DNA of 64,000 nt from Guadua angustifolia (taxonomy: Eukaryota > Streptophyta > Magnoliopsida > Poales > Poaceae): positions 123,760-187,759 of the forward strand of contig JAYEVE010001842.1 of NCBI GenBank assembly GCA_036346375.1. The letters are read 5' to 3'. Positions 42,532 to 54,600 of the stretch are shown here, in pieces (position 1 is the first letter of the stretch; each line of letters begins with the position of its first letter). The position numbers and the translations under genes were made by a program. The notes beneath the pieces are model-generated. The model did no database searches and had not been told where the DNA came from. It saw only the letters and a program-made list of their open reading frames with translations.

Positions 42532-45500
42532 CAGGGGCGGAGAGAAGGGGGGGCGCGCAGGGGCCTGGCCCCCCCCAATCCTCCCGTAAGTCCATTAGGC
42601 CCATATGATAAGGCAATCAGGTCCAAGTGGACCAAGTCCAACATCACATCGGCGCGGAGTCATGCGATCGTGGAAGTCGAAGCGAGCGAAGCGAGCTAAC
42701 GAGGCGCCTGATTCGCTGTTCGCGTTCTCGACTTCTCGTCATCTCGTGTTATCGCGCCCGGCGCGCATTTATTATCTTCGTAATTCCGAGTTTCCGACGA
42801 CGACGATCAATCTGCGGCTGCGGTGCGAAGCGGCCGGCTTCAGCTTTGGCAGTTGTGCACCCACGTTGGCTACGTGATGCGTCTGTAGCGTCTTGGCCGT
42901 AGCGCGTCGCTCATAGCTCGCAAAGGTATTATTCTAATTCTTGGATGCCCTAGGCTACGGTTAATTAAATTGAGAGTTGAGACATTGATTCATTGCCAAT
43001 TAACATGTGTTTTGTTACATAAATAGATTATATTATTTAATAATCCCTTTATTGTTTGATCCTTTAGCCGATGTTACTGCTTATAGGAAATATGAAGAGG
43101 ATAAGAACACTTGATAGTTGGTATAAGCGGTTGTTTCTTGCTGAAAATTCTAATGTGAATAATGATCAAGATCTTGAGAGCTAGTAAATGATCAAGCTCT
43201 TGAGCGGTTGAAATGCAAGCTCGACTCTGAGAACAAAATGCATCGGCACCTCAGTCTTGAACAAGCTAGAATTTTAACTACACCATTTGAGAGGACCTGG
43301 TAAGCATAAACAAATTTGGGAAATCTTGCCTGCGGAACAAGATGAAGCCATGCGATTCTATATTTCAGAGGGTCCATATCAACCTATTTTGACAGAGTAT
43401 CCATTTAAGGGACCACTGAGTCATCGTCGGCGATTCAATAGCAATTGGTTTCTGATTTACGGTGGCTAGAATATTCACCTCACATCGATCGTGCATATTG
43501 CTTGCCTTGTTTTCTATTTTCTAAAAAGCCAATTGGGAGGACCGGCTCGGATGCATTCACTGTGAAGGATTCCAAAATTGGAAGAAGGTTAATGATGGAG
43601 GTAATTGTGCTTTTCTAACTCACATGGGTCAAGACTCTAGCTCAACTCATAATTATTAGGTCCGGTGTTATAACAACCTCAAAAATAGAATGGCTCATAT
43701 CGACCAAGTGGTCAATAAACAAAATGAAAAACGAAGAGAGATGCAAGACTTGACTTACAACTACAATTGATGCCATTAGGTAATATGAATTCATATCTTT
43801 TATATCTTGCAATTAGAATAATATATGGTCGATCAAGTCATGAACTCATGATTTGCATTGTTTTTGTATTATTAGGTGGTTAACTTTTCAAGCATGTCTA
43901 TTTAGAGCCCATGATGAATCTCCAAATTCAATAAACCAGGGCAATTTTCTTGAATTGGTCAAACTTTTGGCTTCTTATAACAAGGATGTGGATGCTGTTG
44001 TGTTGGAAAAAGCTCCAAAAAATGCAAAGTATACCTCACATGAAGTCGGTGAACTCCTTAGCGTATATGCTCGAAAAGTGCAGCATACAATTAGAGAAGA
44101 AATCGGTGGAAGCAAGTTTTGCATAATGGTAGATGAAGCTCGCGATGAATCAAAAAAAGAGCAAATGGCAATAGTTCTTCGGTTTGTCAATAAAGAAGGT
44201 CTTATTAAGGAGCGTTTTCTTGACCTTATTCATGTTACTGACACTGCTGCATTGACTCTTAAGGACTCAATTTGTGCGTTGTACTATCAGATAATAATCT
44301 AAGTGTGCAAGATATTAGGGGTCAAGGCTATGATGGGGCAAGTAACATGAGAGGGGAGTGGAATGGATTGAAGGCACTAATTCTTAAAGAGTGTCCTTAT
44401 GCATATTACATCCATTGTATGGCTCATCAACTTCAATTGGCTCTAGTCGCAACATCGAGGGAGGTACATGAGGTGCACAATTTTTTCCAGAATGCAAATT
44501 TCATCATAAATGTTGTTAGTGCTTCTCCTAAGCGCAATGATGAGTTATTAGCGAATCAAGCAGCTGAAATAACTCGAGAAATTGAATTGGGAGAGCTTGA
44601 TATAGGAAGAGGGCTAATCGGATAGGCTCTCTTCAAAGACCGAGGACACTAGGTGGAGTTCTCATTATAAGTCTATTACGAGCTTGAAGAAGATGTTTCT
44701 TGCCACAGTTTGATTACTCTGTGATGTGCAAATGATCGATCGATTACAAGGTATTCTCGAGGTGATCTGGGAGGTGCACTTAAGATTATTGTCACTTTTG
44801 ATTTTGTATTTATTCTACTCATGATGGAGAAGATAATGAAGATCACCGATGTATTGTGCCAAACACTACAAAAGAAGGATATAGATATCATAAATGCAAT
44901 GGATTGTGTATCTAACACAAAGGAATTACTTCGGGGCTTGCGGAATGATGGCTGGGAACCTCTTCTCGAGGATGTCAAAAAATTCTGTGAGAAGAACGAG
45001 ATTGAGATTCCAGATCTAAATCGCAAGTAAGTTCATTTACCAAAATATTTCATTGTTAATTTTTACCTATAAGATAAGAAACTAATCTCTCTTTTAATGC
45101 AATTCATAGGTATGTTGATGTGACCAAGTCTAGGAATAAGCATGATAACACCACAACTCTTCACCACTATAAAGTAGATGTATTTAATGTGGCAGTTGAT
45201 CAACAACTAATTGAGTTGGAAGATCGATTCAGCTCTCAAGCGACAGAGCTTCTGTCACTTTGTGCTTCTTTGGATCCAAGAATTGACACCTTTGATATAT
45301 CAAAGATATGCACCTTAGTAGAAAAATACTATCCTGCTGATTTTTCTAATCAAGAAAGAGACCGATTCTGATTGCCAACTTCCACATTTTCAGCTTGATG
45401 TTTGCAACCATCGAGCTAAACACATTGCCATCGATTCTTGATTTGATAAAAGGACTTGTTAGGCGGGTAGAAGTTCCTTGTATCCAATGGTTGATGATTG

Positions 45501-45955
45501 TTAAGATTAGTGGTGACTCTTCCAAGATCAAGCGCAACCAACGAGAGAGCCTTTTCACTATGAAACTTGTCAAGACCCGTTTGAGGAATAAAATGGGAGA
45601 TGATTTTCTGCGAGGTTATATGATCATCTATATTGAGAAGGAATTGGCGACAAAGATTACCTCTCTGAGCTAATCAAAGTTTTTGATCTAATGGTCCTCG
45701 TCGAGGTAAATTCAAGCTAATAGATATGTGATCATGTAAGTCTCTTGATCTCTCCAAATATATCATGTATGCTACATCATTTTGATATCTGTAGGAGTTA
45801 ATTAGTAGATGATTTTATGGTGCGACTCATGTTGATTTTCTTATTATTTATGCTCTATGGAAGTTAGTATGTGCATGCGTATATGTATCATGCCATAGTA
45901 TTGTATGATTTATTATTGGTGGATTGGCCCCTATCTTTGAAATCTGGCTCATACA
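42532..45955 (+). mobile_element. hAT element relic with TTF-type (DUF4371) transposase
   Basis: The left end is CAGGGGCGGAGAGAAGGGGG. The right end is decayed (CTGGCTCATACA instead of CTGGCTCCGCCCCTG). Flanking 8-mers AGTACCAC (42524-42531) and GGTACCAC (45956-45963) match at seven of eight positions, as expected of an old hAT duplication. The interior carries the transposase pseudogene at 43090-45712, so this is a formerly autonomous-size copy of the family that includes the MITE at 38224. Confidence 0.8.
43090..45712 (+). pseudogene. TTF-type hAT transposase (ZMYM1-like, DUF4371)
   Basis: The start MKRIRTLDSWYKRLF opens a broken N-terminus with HKQIWEILPA and PYCLPCFLFSKKPIG-type segments (43090-43620) that needs several frame changes. 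The central DUF4371 domain is open at 43853-44302 (AHDESPNSINQGNFLELVKL, SKFCIMVDEARDESKKEQMA). It continues as DIRGQGYDGASNMRGEWNGL and YYIHCMAHQLQLALVA (44300-44460), then a GDTRWSSHY-like piece (44640). A later exon follows at 45110-45360. The C-terminal hAT dimerisation motif ERLFTMKLVKTRLRNKMGDD is at 45545. Intact relatives cut and paste the element. Stops at 44623 and other shifts make this copy inactive. Confidence 0.85.
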
Positions 45956-45959
45956 GGTA

Positions 45960-46640
45960 CCACATGGCTAGCCTAAAGTGGTGAACACTAATTTATATAG
46001 TGGAGTGTGATCCACCATGGTAGAACCATGTGGAGAGAGGAGGAAAAATACTCGCCGCCGCCTCGCTTTGGCGGGCACGGCACGGGCGGCGCGGAGGCGT
46101 GGGCGATGGCACCTACGTGAATGGTCTACTCTGTAACAGACTTCGATCGTGGCACGTCTTCGTTCTATCACGACTATCCCTATATATACTGCGCCCTGCC
46201 ACCCGTGTAGAAGAAGATACAGAACACCTTGAGTTTGGGAAGCGCTCGCAGCGCTCAAGATCTTCACCACAGTTCGCCTTCACGTGCGCGGCGGCTCCGG
46301 TGTGGCGTCATCATCAACGTCGTCCACGTCAACACCATAAGCGCACCGGCTTCGTCGTGCATCTTCTTACGCTAAATACGTTCGATCTGTTCTAATCTCG
46401 TGGTTAATTATGTCTATCATGATGCTCGTGCTATCTAGCGTGTTAGAGAGATGCATGCCAGTTTCTGTGATGCTATTCATGATTTATATTCGGAATTTAA
46501 TCCTGAAACTGTCTAATTATTCAACACATTGGTCTCGAATATTGTTGTGGAATGCAAAACAAATTGACAGCAATTTTGAGAAGTTTTTCTGTGTATTTTA
46601 AGAACACTTCGTTCAAGTCTTACCAAAAATTAGAAGCATG
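45960..46640 (+). repeat. Possible Copia LTR fragment
   Basis: A TATA box (CCCTATATATACTGCG, about 46177) is followed by a leader and an AT-rich tail reading ATTCATGATTTATATTCGG and CTGTCTAATTATTCAACACA, phrases familiar from grass Copia LTR/leader regions. No second LTR or TSD was located. This is a tentative assignment. Confidence 0.35.
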
Positions 46641-47112
46641 AGGTTTTTTTTAACTTTTTAGGGAAAAAAACCTGTGAATTGAATCTCCACACACGTCCTT
46701 TGTTTTTGAGCAGATCTAGATTGCAATTTCATGCCATTCATTCGAATCATTTCTAGACCAGAACAATCATTTAGAGGTGAACCTCATGATAATCAATCAA
46801 ACGAGATCCAAAGGAAAGAGATGAAAACGTGAAATTAATAGTTAATTACCCAGTGTTAATCCAGATGAGAACTTCATGACAATCAATCAGATCGGATCCA
46901 ACAAAAAGACAGTAAGGCAAGTTTCGCTGCCTTGCTGGATTATTCGTCTCGTTGTGCCATAATTTGGTCTGACACCAAAAGGTTAAATCCTAAAATCAGA
47001 TCTCATTCCCATGAAACTCAACTCTCCTCTCTCCTCATAAATTTGTTGTCATGTCACCACTTTTGCCTATGTGGCATCTCATTTAATGAGAATGAAACTC
47101 TCATAAAACTTG

Positions 47113-47126
47113 CATTGTGAATGGCC
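47113..47126. mobile_element. Orphan right end of a Tourist/Harbinger element
   Basis: CATTGTGAATGGCC followed by TTA is the same terminal sequence as the Harbinger element ending at 51990. The upstream 100 bp (CTCCTCATAAATTTGTTG, ATGTGGCATCTCATTTAATG) resembles that element's right subterminal region. No matching left end was found. Confidence 0.55.
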
Positions 47127-48782
47127 TTACCATGCTACATGATTTCCCTACTATTAGTAACACATATACCTATTATCGAGACACGTGTACGCACCGTGGA
47201 AGTGACATGTAGGGGCAGATGCATGCATATTATTCATTTTATAACATTGTGAAAGGGACAGGGTGTTTAACGTGCTACATGGCTTCTGTTCTCTTAGTGG
47301 CATGCGTACCTCTTATCGACGCACGCGTACCCACATCGACGCATGCGTATAAGGCCATTCACAATGGGAGGTTTTATAGGGTGATTTCCAAGAGAGTCAT
47401 GTCATCTTTGGTTGTATAGGATGATGAATGAAATAGTCTCTCTCAATGCATGATTTCATTTCACAGTTTCCTAGACTATCCACAGCATTTAATTATCACA
47501 GGATGTTATGATCAAATGTGCTTTGTGATTTTGTAGCCAAATTACACCTAAACTTTGACTCATGCATCATGCACGCGAGTCCTGCACGCGAGTCATCGAG
47601 TGATATCGAATCAAATCATAACTAAATTAGCTCCACTTGCCGATCAATTTCTGATTATAGAACACTCGAAATGACAAGCCAACTAAATCAAAACCAGCTA
47701 CCAAAACTATGAACAACCGAAGACTTCCAGAACTAAATGCATCGACACAACCAGACTTAATCACAGCACCTTAACTTCCTATCCTCACAGCACCTGGAGC
47801 CTCACAAAATGGCAGAACAACTACCAGAAACATGCTCGAAAAACAGAAGCAATATCCAATCTAAAATAACCTGGTAAGAAAGGTAAATAACACATTGGAT
47901 CCCATCATCACAGAAGGATAACCGAAAACAAAATAAAGTGTGGGTCACCAGTAGACTAGTCTTCTCCTATCATATGCATGAGGGCCCATTTGGTCACTCC
48001 CAGCTGGAAACAAACAAGAGTCAAAGCATCAACGAATGTATGCATGATGTCAGTCTCATACGATCTGTGCACATTTCTGCGATTAATTGACCCTATTACA
48101 GAATGCCTGAGCTGATGTCAAGTACTAGTAGTAGATTGTAAATTGTCTTGCCGCAAGTGTATTTAGTAGCTCTACCGTATTGCAGTTTCAGTTCCTGGCC
48201 CTAAACGAACAGTCTTCTGAAGAAAAAGATAAATGCCAGTCAGCATTAATAATCGGAGCAAAATCTATGCAATAAGAAACATGCAATACACATTTTTCAA
48301 GTTCAGATATGCCACTGGAAAGGAAGTTGTTAATATAAAGTTAGATGTCAATTATGATGATAATAACTTAGATGGCAAGAACATCCCGCCCGGTCAATAG
48401 TCAATCATTCTTCATGTCAGCAGTATAACACAAGTGTCAAAGGGTCAAAACATTTCTTAATCAAACGAAACGACCATAATTTTAAAGTAATTTACAATTT
48501 GAAGCTAATGGAGCATATGTTGACCTGACAGCACCGAAACATATTCAAAAAGATGATCAAAACTTCAGACAGTGTACATCGTTTCAGTTGTACGATCAGC
48601 ACAAGGATGAACAAGGACAGGTTTGTGCAGGCACTCAAACAGTAGTAGGTTTGTTCTTGCCATCTAAGTTATCATGGGCTTGTGCTAGAAATGGTAACTT
48701 AATCCAATGCTAGAAACGCTAAGTATCCTTCACATCTCTCTGATGATGGAACTTAATCCAATGCTAGAAATGGTAACTCACC

Positions 48783-49490
48783 TCACAGTTCATCGTCGTC
48801 ACCAAACAATTTATGCTCCATCTTCTGTAATGCCTTATCTCGGCTAGCCTTCGCTTCTTCGGTCATCTGGCTTGTGTCTCGTAGTAGGAGTGAATTATAT
48901 GCTTCGAGCATTTTTGCTTCCTTTTGCTCCTTAGCAGCCTTGAGGTTCATCCTCGAGATCTCAAGTTGCGCCTCTGTCACTTTTTCACGCTCCTTCTTAC
49001 GGTCTTCTGCACTTCAACTATTTTGGTAATGTTCTCTCCAAGGGACAATACCATCCATAACCTCTTCGCCTTCGCTTCCCTTTGTGTTGGGCCTTGGCTG
49101 CTTCTCTCCCAATAGGGCGTTGTTCATTTTTGTCATTAGTAAGATCAATAGGCATGCTCTTGTTTTTTTCTTTCTCCAATGAAGCACACCACTTTGGTTC
49201 ATCTTTTAATTTCTTCCACCAATGCACCAAAATGAAAGGCTTTCCATGTTTTTTTTCATATAACTTTTGTGCTTCATCCATCGAGTTGGTCATCGAGAAT
49301 CCACTTTTATGCGGTTTTGTCACCGTACTCCAAAAGCCGTTGAAATCGTTCATCACAGACTTTAAGCGAGACCAATGTATCTTCGTTGGTTAGTGTCCCT
49401 TCTACGATCGATGGAGCATTCTTGTTGAACTTCGTGATGATTTCCTCCAAAATGTCTCACCTTTTTACCATTCCCATTTATCGGGTCATT
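48783..49490 (-). pseudogene. Harbinger ORF1 (MYB/SANT-like, NAM-associated C-terminal domain)
   Basis: Reading down the minus strand: SAWLNSSNDPINGNGKK (49440-49510), a frameshifted KFNKNAPSI region, FNGFWSTVTKPHKSG, EAQKLYEKKHGKPF, HWWKKLKDEPKW (49200), then a lysine-rich part and a coiled-coil EAQLEISRMNLKAAKEQKEA ending HKLFGDDDEL (48783). In intact Harbinger systems this protein binds DNA and assists the transposase. At least two frameshifts separate the blocks. Confidence 0.8.
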
Positions 49491-49598
49491 AGAACTATTA
49501 AGCCAAGCACTAGCCTACAAAATTGAAAATAATAAAATTAGTGTGATTACCATTTCATGTATCATGCAGTCTTAAATAAAAGGATATAGGGAAGGTTA

Positions 49599-50287
49599 TT
49601 ACCAGTCTAACATGCCAGGGAAACCTCGACTCTCACCTACTTTGAGCAGACGCTCAACATCCTCCATAGTGGGGCGCCTCAAATATTGTCCACCAAAAAC
49701 AGCAATAACACCTTCAACAAAATACTTCATCGCCTCTAACGCAGTAGTGTCACCAATCTTCAGGTATTCATCTAGATGATCTGCGGCACTGCCATTAGCC
49801 AATTGGCGAATAGCCGCTGTACATTTCTGTAATGGTGTGAGCCCTTGCCGATTAAGGGCATCCACCCTTGTAGTGAAATAATCGGACCAGCGCCTAAGGC
49901 ATCGACGATGCGTAAAAGCAATGGCCTTGACATCTGAAATCTTCGCGAAAAATTTTGGTGAATCGATGGATTCTCGAGAAATAATCATCCACTAGATGTT
50001 GATGACACTCCACCGTGGCCTCTTGATGTACTTTTTGGACCACTTCGATGATCGGGCGTCACTTCTTGAAGAGCTTCGACGCTAGCCTTCAAAATCATCG
50101 TGGCCTCACCGACTAAGTCATCTAAAATGTCATCTTCGGCAAGGAAATCATCTAACGAGTATAAATCCTTGGGATCAATGGTGTTGCTTGCTTCATCAAG
50201 ATGATCAGAAATATTGCAGGGATGAAGAAATAGCTTGTATGAAAGTTCAACTGACAATCCATTGCAATTCCATATCAGTAAAAGCAT
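49599..50287 (-). pseudogene. Harbinger transposase (HARBI1/ALP1-like) N-terminal fragment
   Basis: The frame passes through an acidic start (SLDDFLAEDDILDDLV) and RRWSDYFTTRVDAL, then GLTPLQKCTAAIRQLANGSA, ADHLDEYLKIGDTTALEAM and EDVERLLKVGESRGFPGML, stopping at a GTAATA donor-like site. This is the conserved region just before the DDE catalytic domain. The GSIDCMHW-type catalytic part is absent, replaced directly by the ORF1 region, so an internal deletion removed it. Confidence 0.85.
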
Positions 50288-50509
50288 TCTAGTAAAAAAA
50301 CTGCAAAATAGTTGTCAATCTTCAAACATATGAATGATTTATCACTAGAGTGGGTGTATGTTTGTAACATGGCTGTTATCTTCCTTTAATAAAATGCTAT
50401 AGTTCCTCTATTTTTTTTAAAGTCGGAATGACTGAAAGAGTGAGTTAAGGGGTATTAGTTGTGTGAGTTTTTCAATGAAACCAACTGCCTTAATGCTCTT
50501 TATCTCTGT

Positions 50510-50885
50510 TGGTTCCTTCACAAAACTGACACAAATGTAACAATTTATCTTTGTTGGTTTCTTCACAAAACCAACACATGTATTACAACTCACTATCGTT
50601 TTTACTAAAAACGGCACAATTGTATTTCTCAACACAAAAGGCCATAATTTTTAGTAATCACTTCACTATCGGTTTCTCACAAAAACAGACACATATCTAT
50701 AACTCTTCACTATCGGTTTTTAACAAAAACTAATAGAAATATAGATCACTACACTATCAGTTTGTTGAGTTAAAACCGGCACAAATGTAGAGCACTTCAC
50801 TATCGATTTGTATGAAACCGACACAAATGTAGATCTTTGCACTATCAATTTTAACCAAAAAGCAGACACAAATGTAGAGTAGTTA
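50510..50885. repeat. Degenerate 44-48 bp tandem repeats
   Basis: About eight units carry CACTATCGGTTT...AAACCGACACAAATGTAGA, each with an imperfect palindrome (TCGGTTT/AAACCGA). Unit spacing is regular but the sequence is decayed. It resembles CACTA subterminal arrays or a minisatellite; no ends or coding DNA accompany it. Confidence 0.6.
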
Positions 50886-52011
50886 CTTGATCTGGACCTA
50901 ATTGGGAACTAACAAGCACAAATACAACTATACAAGGAATATATAGCCAAAAATACTGAAATTCAAAAAGTTTTTGAGGTGTGCAATAAAAGGTATCACC
51001 AATCCAAAATCATTTGAGGTGTGCAATAAAATATCACACACCATGTAGCAGATCAATTTCAATTGTTAAATCCTCCTAGATAAAAAAGCATTAGTAATGC
51101 ATGCCCTCAATAGCACAATGGCATAAAAATTAGGAACCGAACACATTTTATTCTTAATTGATTCAGTGATCTCGTGGATGAGTTTAATTATCTGGATTCA
51201 TATATTGAAGAAGAATGTAAAAATTAGGAACCGAACACATTTTATTTGAGCTTGATGATTCATATATTGAAGAAGAATGTAATCAACGATAGCGCAATTC
51301 AAGAGTAGGTACACAATCTAGGCGGTGTAAAATTGCGCATCCATACGTGTGCGTGGGCGATGAACAAGACAAGATAATTTACGAGGATTAGGGACTGGTT
51401 TCCATGGGGTGAAATTTTGCGCCTTTGCCTCGAGATCGAGCCACCATCCTGCGGTGGCGGTGGCGTTAGGTAACCTGCGGTGGCGGTGGCGGCACCGGCG
51501 GTGGCGGCGCCGGCGACAGGTGTACCAATTGGTGAAGATGACGTCGGGATTTTGGGGGCGCCCTTCTTCTCCCGTCAAGCCATGGAAGCAGTGATGAAAC
51601 CCGGAAGAGGGAGGCGCACGGATTTTGGGGGCGCCCTTCTACTCAGTTGAAGCGAGACGGCGATGGGGAAGACCGGAAGAGGGAGGCGCGGATTGGAGAA
51701 TGGCGGGAGAGGAGGGAGATGGCGGGAGAGGAAGGGGAAAAATGGTGGGAGACTGGGGGGCTCCCGTTTTGGCGAGGGGATGCAGTCGATTCGAATGAAT
51801 GAAACGATCGGTCTCAGTGGGGGTGTCGTTCCGTTTCCAAAGCATTGGAAACAGTGGAAACTAGTTTCATCAGGATGAAACCCATTTTCTCTCTTTCTTC
51901 ATAAATATCTTGCCACATCATCAATTTTGCTGACATGGCACCTCATTAATTGCTCATGAAACTCCATGAAACTTCCCATTGTGAATGGCCTAACATGCTA
52001 TTAGTAACATA

Positions 52012-52290
52012 CTCCTTTCGTTTTTTTATAAGATCTACCTTTTAAATACTTTTATTTATAAATATAAAATTTGCATGTAGATTTAATGAGATATTTCCTT
52101 ATATACCTCTATTTATTTTCTCTCGTTCATATGCATTTATTTATTACCACTTACACAAAGTATATCTTACATCTTCCAAGACAATTATGTGGAGGCATCT
52201 AAGTCATTTTCTCGTATCTTTCTTAATTTCAACACAACCTTAATCCTTGTGCAAAGTCAAAATACACTTTATAAAAAAAAACAAAGGGAG
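52012..52290. mobile_element. Stowaway MITE (Tc1/mariner type)
   Basis: It starts CTCCTTTCGTTTTTTTATAAG and ends CTTTATAAAAAAAAACAAAGGGAG as inverted repeats, with TA on both sides (52010-52011, 52291-52292). The 279 bp size and CTCC..TTCGTTT start fit Stowaway. Confidence 0.88.
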
Positions 52291-52619
52291 TACAACATCT
52301 CCCGCAAAATAGTTGAACTAAAAAGTGACAATCAAAGTATTGACAATAACATATATAGCCCTCTGCGCCCAGGCGTCTTCGTCCTTTTTTTTACGGACTG
52401 AAAATGGCAATTAAAGAGAGGTGAATGATCACACAACAATTTCCCCTGAAGAATCCAACTAAAACCTCCCAATACCTTAAAAGAGCGAAAGAAGAAAAAT
52501 CTTCTGAAAATCAGCACCAAGGGTGGCACTATCACTCGTACATGGTCGGTAGTACAGGGCTGAACAATAACCCCATTACTACTGGATTACTGTGATGCAA
52601 GAACCTATTCCAACTTTCA

Positions 52620-52920
52620 GGGCCTGTTTGGCAGAACTCCAGATCCTGATTCTCCAGCTTCAGCTCCTGATTCTCTATAGAATCAATTCTCTGGTAGAAA
52701 TGATTTTTGTTTCAGAAATAGTTACGAACTTAGTGGAGAGGTTCATAACTGGGAGGTTATTAATCAGGTGGGAAGCAAGTTTTTTTAGCTTCTAGACTGC
52801 AAGTCAAAAAACAGGAATCGCTTCCTCGGATTCCTAATATGTGAAGCTAGTTGATTTTTTTCTTGTTTGGTAGAGCTCCTCAGGAGAAAGCTGAAGCTGG
52901 GAGCTCTGCCAAATGCACCC
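52620..52920. mobile_element. MITE with GGGCCTGTTTGGCAGA ends
   Basis: GGGCCTGTTTGGCAGAACTCC at the left mirrors GGGAGCTCTGCCAAATGCACCC at the right. TCA is present on both sides (52617-52619, 52921-52923). The 301-bp interior is noncoding. A 3-bp duplication suggests a PIF/Harbinger or CACTA-type mobiliser; TCA is not the usual TWA. Confidence 0.7.
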
Positions 52921-52929
52921 TCAAGCGCA

Positions 52930-54600
52930 AGGATTGATGTCAAAGTTCTGACATTTTTTCAGATCAAGAAAGAGTGCATAAATCTGGGTCAAAATCCAAA
53001 ATTTCACCCTCTGCTTGTTTGTGGAGATTTAATAGTCAAGATAACCTTAGATAGTCTGCCACATGTTATAGCAAGTAAGAACACTCAAGAAAGATCACTC
53101 AAACCAACAGGAATAAGATCCACCCCAAGAACTTCCTTCTCAATTATCAAACAAGAAAGAAATCGCAAGAAAAGATCAAGATCAAAGTAAGAAGAAGATC
53201 CAAACTTCAAGCAAATACTTGAGCAAAGAGACTAATTGTATTTACATCATGAAGAGAGTTTTACAAAGCCTCTCACCTAAGGGCAAAGCTTTTAATGAGC
53301 ATACACACACCATACAAGAACACAAAATTTTATAGGAAACCTAAAACTCCTAGTAACTAAGTCTAAGATCTCACATGTTCACCTCCCACTACATCTTCTT
53401 ATATAGTGGAGGCAGCTCTAACCCTAACCTGGATAATACAAGTGGATACCATCCACTATTACATAGGTTAACCTAAAACCCAACACCGTTAACAGGTTTT
53501 TTACTTACTCAAGCATGCTTCTCAAAGTGGCCATTACATTGACGCCAAATCCACTTTGCGAGCCCAAATTGGCATCCAACTCTATTTTGACGTGACCTAA
53601 ACCACTTTGGCCACTGTGTAGGCCACCGTCACGGTTTTCTAAACCGCCTTAGCTGCCGGTATTGTACAAATTACCGTTTTACCCGAACGATCGGTGTTCC
53701 TTCTTCTCGAAGCATAGCCCATACTTCGTCGCTTTCCACATGGCCCAATGACTTACCGCCAAGCATCTCACGAGTTCGGACTTTCCCGAACCGTCCTCGC
53801 TTACAAACGGGCCCATATCACTTGGCACACCACGTATCCTTGACCACTTCACCATAGCAGCATTGGCTTCCTTTACTGTTCTGGACCTCAACTCCTCTCT
53901 AAGTCTAGTCCTGATCCATGCCATTGCCCACCAAGTCCATCATCAGTACTTCATACTCCGCCTCCTTGTCTTCTCAACTTGCAACCACTTCCCGGTCTCA
54001 GTCATCTTCCAGCGTCCCTTGAACATTCTGGACTTCAACTCTTCTAGCCTAGTCCCGATCTCGCCTTCACCTCACCATGACCTAGCCTTAAAGTATTACA
54101 ACCACACGGACAAGAAATACATCATATCATATTGTTCACAATAATATGCATTAATCAACAATTAATGCAAAAATTATACTCAAGTCGCAGTAAAGTTGGC
54201 ACTACCACCACCCAGGGCGGATAGTACCGCACCCTCAGCACTACCGCTCCCGGTTGGCTGGTAGTGCCGCCCACACTGATCAACCCCTAGAGGCACCTCT
54301 CTAAAAAATAACTACCATCACTGGAGGCCAATAGTACCGCACCCCTGGTACTACCGTTCCTAGATAGACGGTAGTGCCACCTATATCTAACCCTAGAGAA
54401 AACATCTTTCTGTAAAAAAACTACCACTCCCAAGGCCGGTAGCTCCGTAGGGCCGGTACTACCTCTCCTACATGGTCGGTAGTACCACCCTTGACATGAC
54501 AATACCTTAAATTGCTTTAAATTCAAAATAGAATACAAAACAAACTCAAACTTAAGCACCACATATTCAAACACTATCAATAACTCATTACAAAGCTGAA
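52930..54600. repeat. Decayed retrotransposon-like sequence with GGTAGTRCCG motifs
   Basis: Palindromic GGTACTACCG / CGGTAGTGCC motifs recur between 54190 and 54490 and once near 52540. They are similar in style to CG palindromes in Sirevirus LTRs. No LTR pair, PBS or coding domain was found, so only a repeat label is supported. Confidence 0.4.

Larger units (their letters stand above)
47353..51990 (-). mobile_element. PIF/Harbinger element relic
   Basis: The ends GGCCATTCACAATGGGAGGTTT and AAACTTCCCATTGTGAATGGCC are long inverted repeats, with TAA duplicated on both sides (47350-47352, 51991-51993), the TWA target typical of the superfamily. It encodes decayed minus-strand transposase and MYB-like ORFs. 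A tandem-repeat block (50510-50885) and a GC-rich trinucleotide region (51430-51520) are embedded. Confidence 0.85.

Noticed and set aside
50510..50885. CRISPR-like array
   Set aside because: The units are degenerate, spacers are not unique, and this is eukaryotic nuclear DNA. A decayed minisatellite or subterminal array fits.
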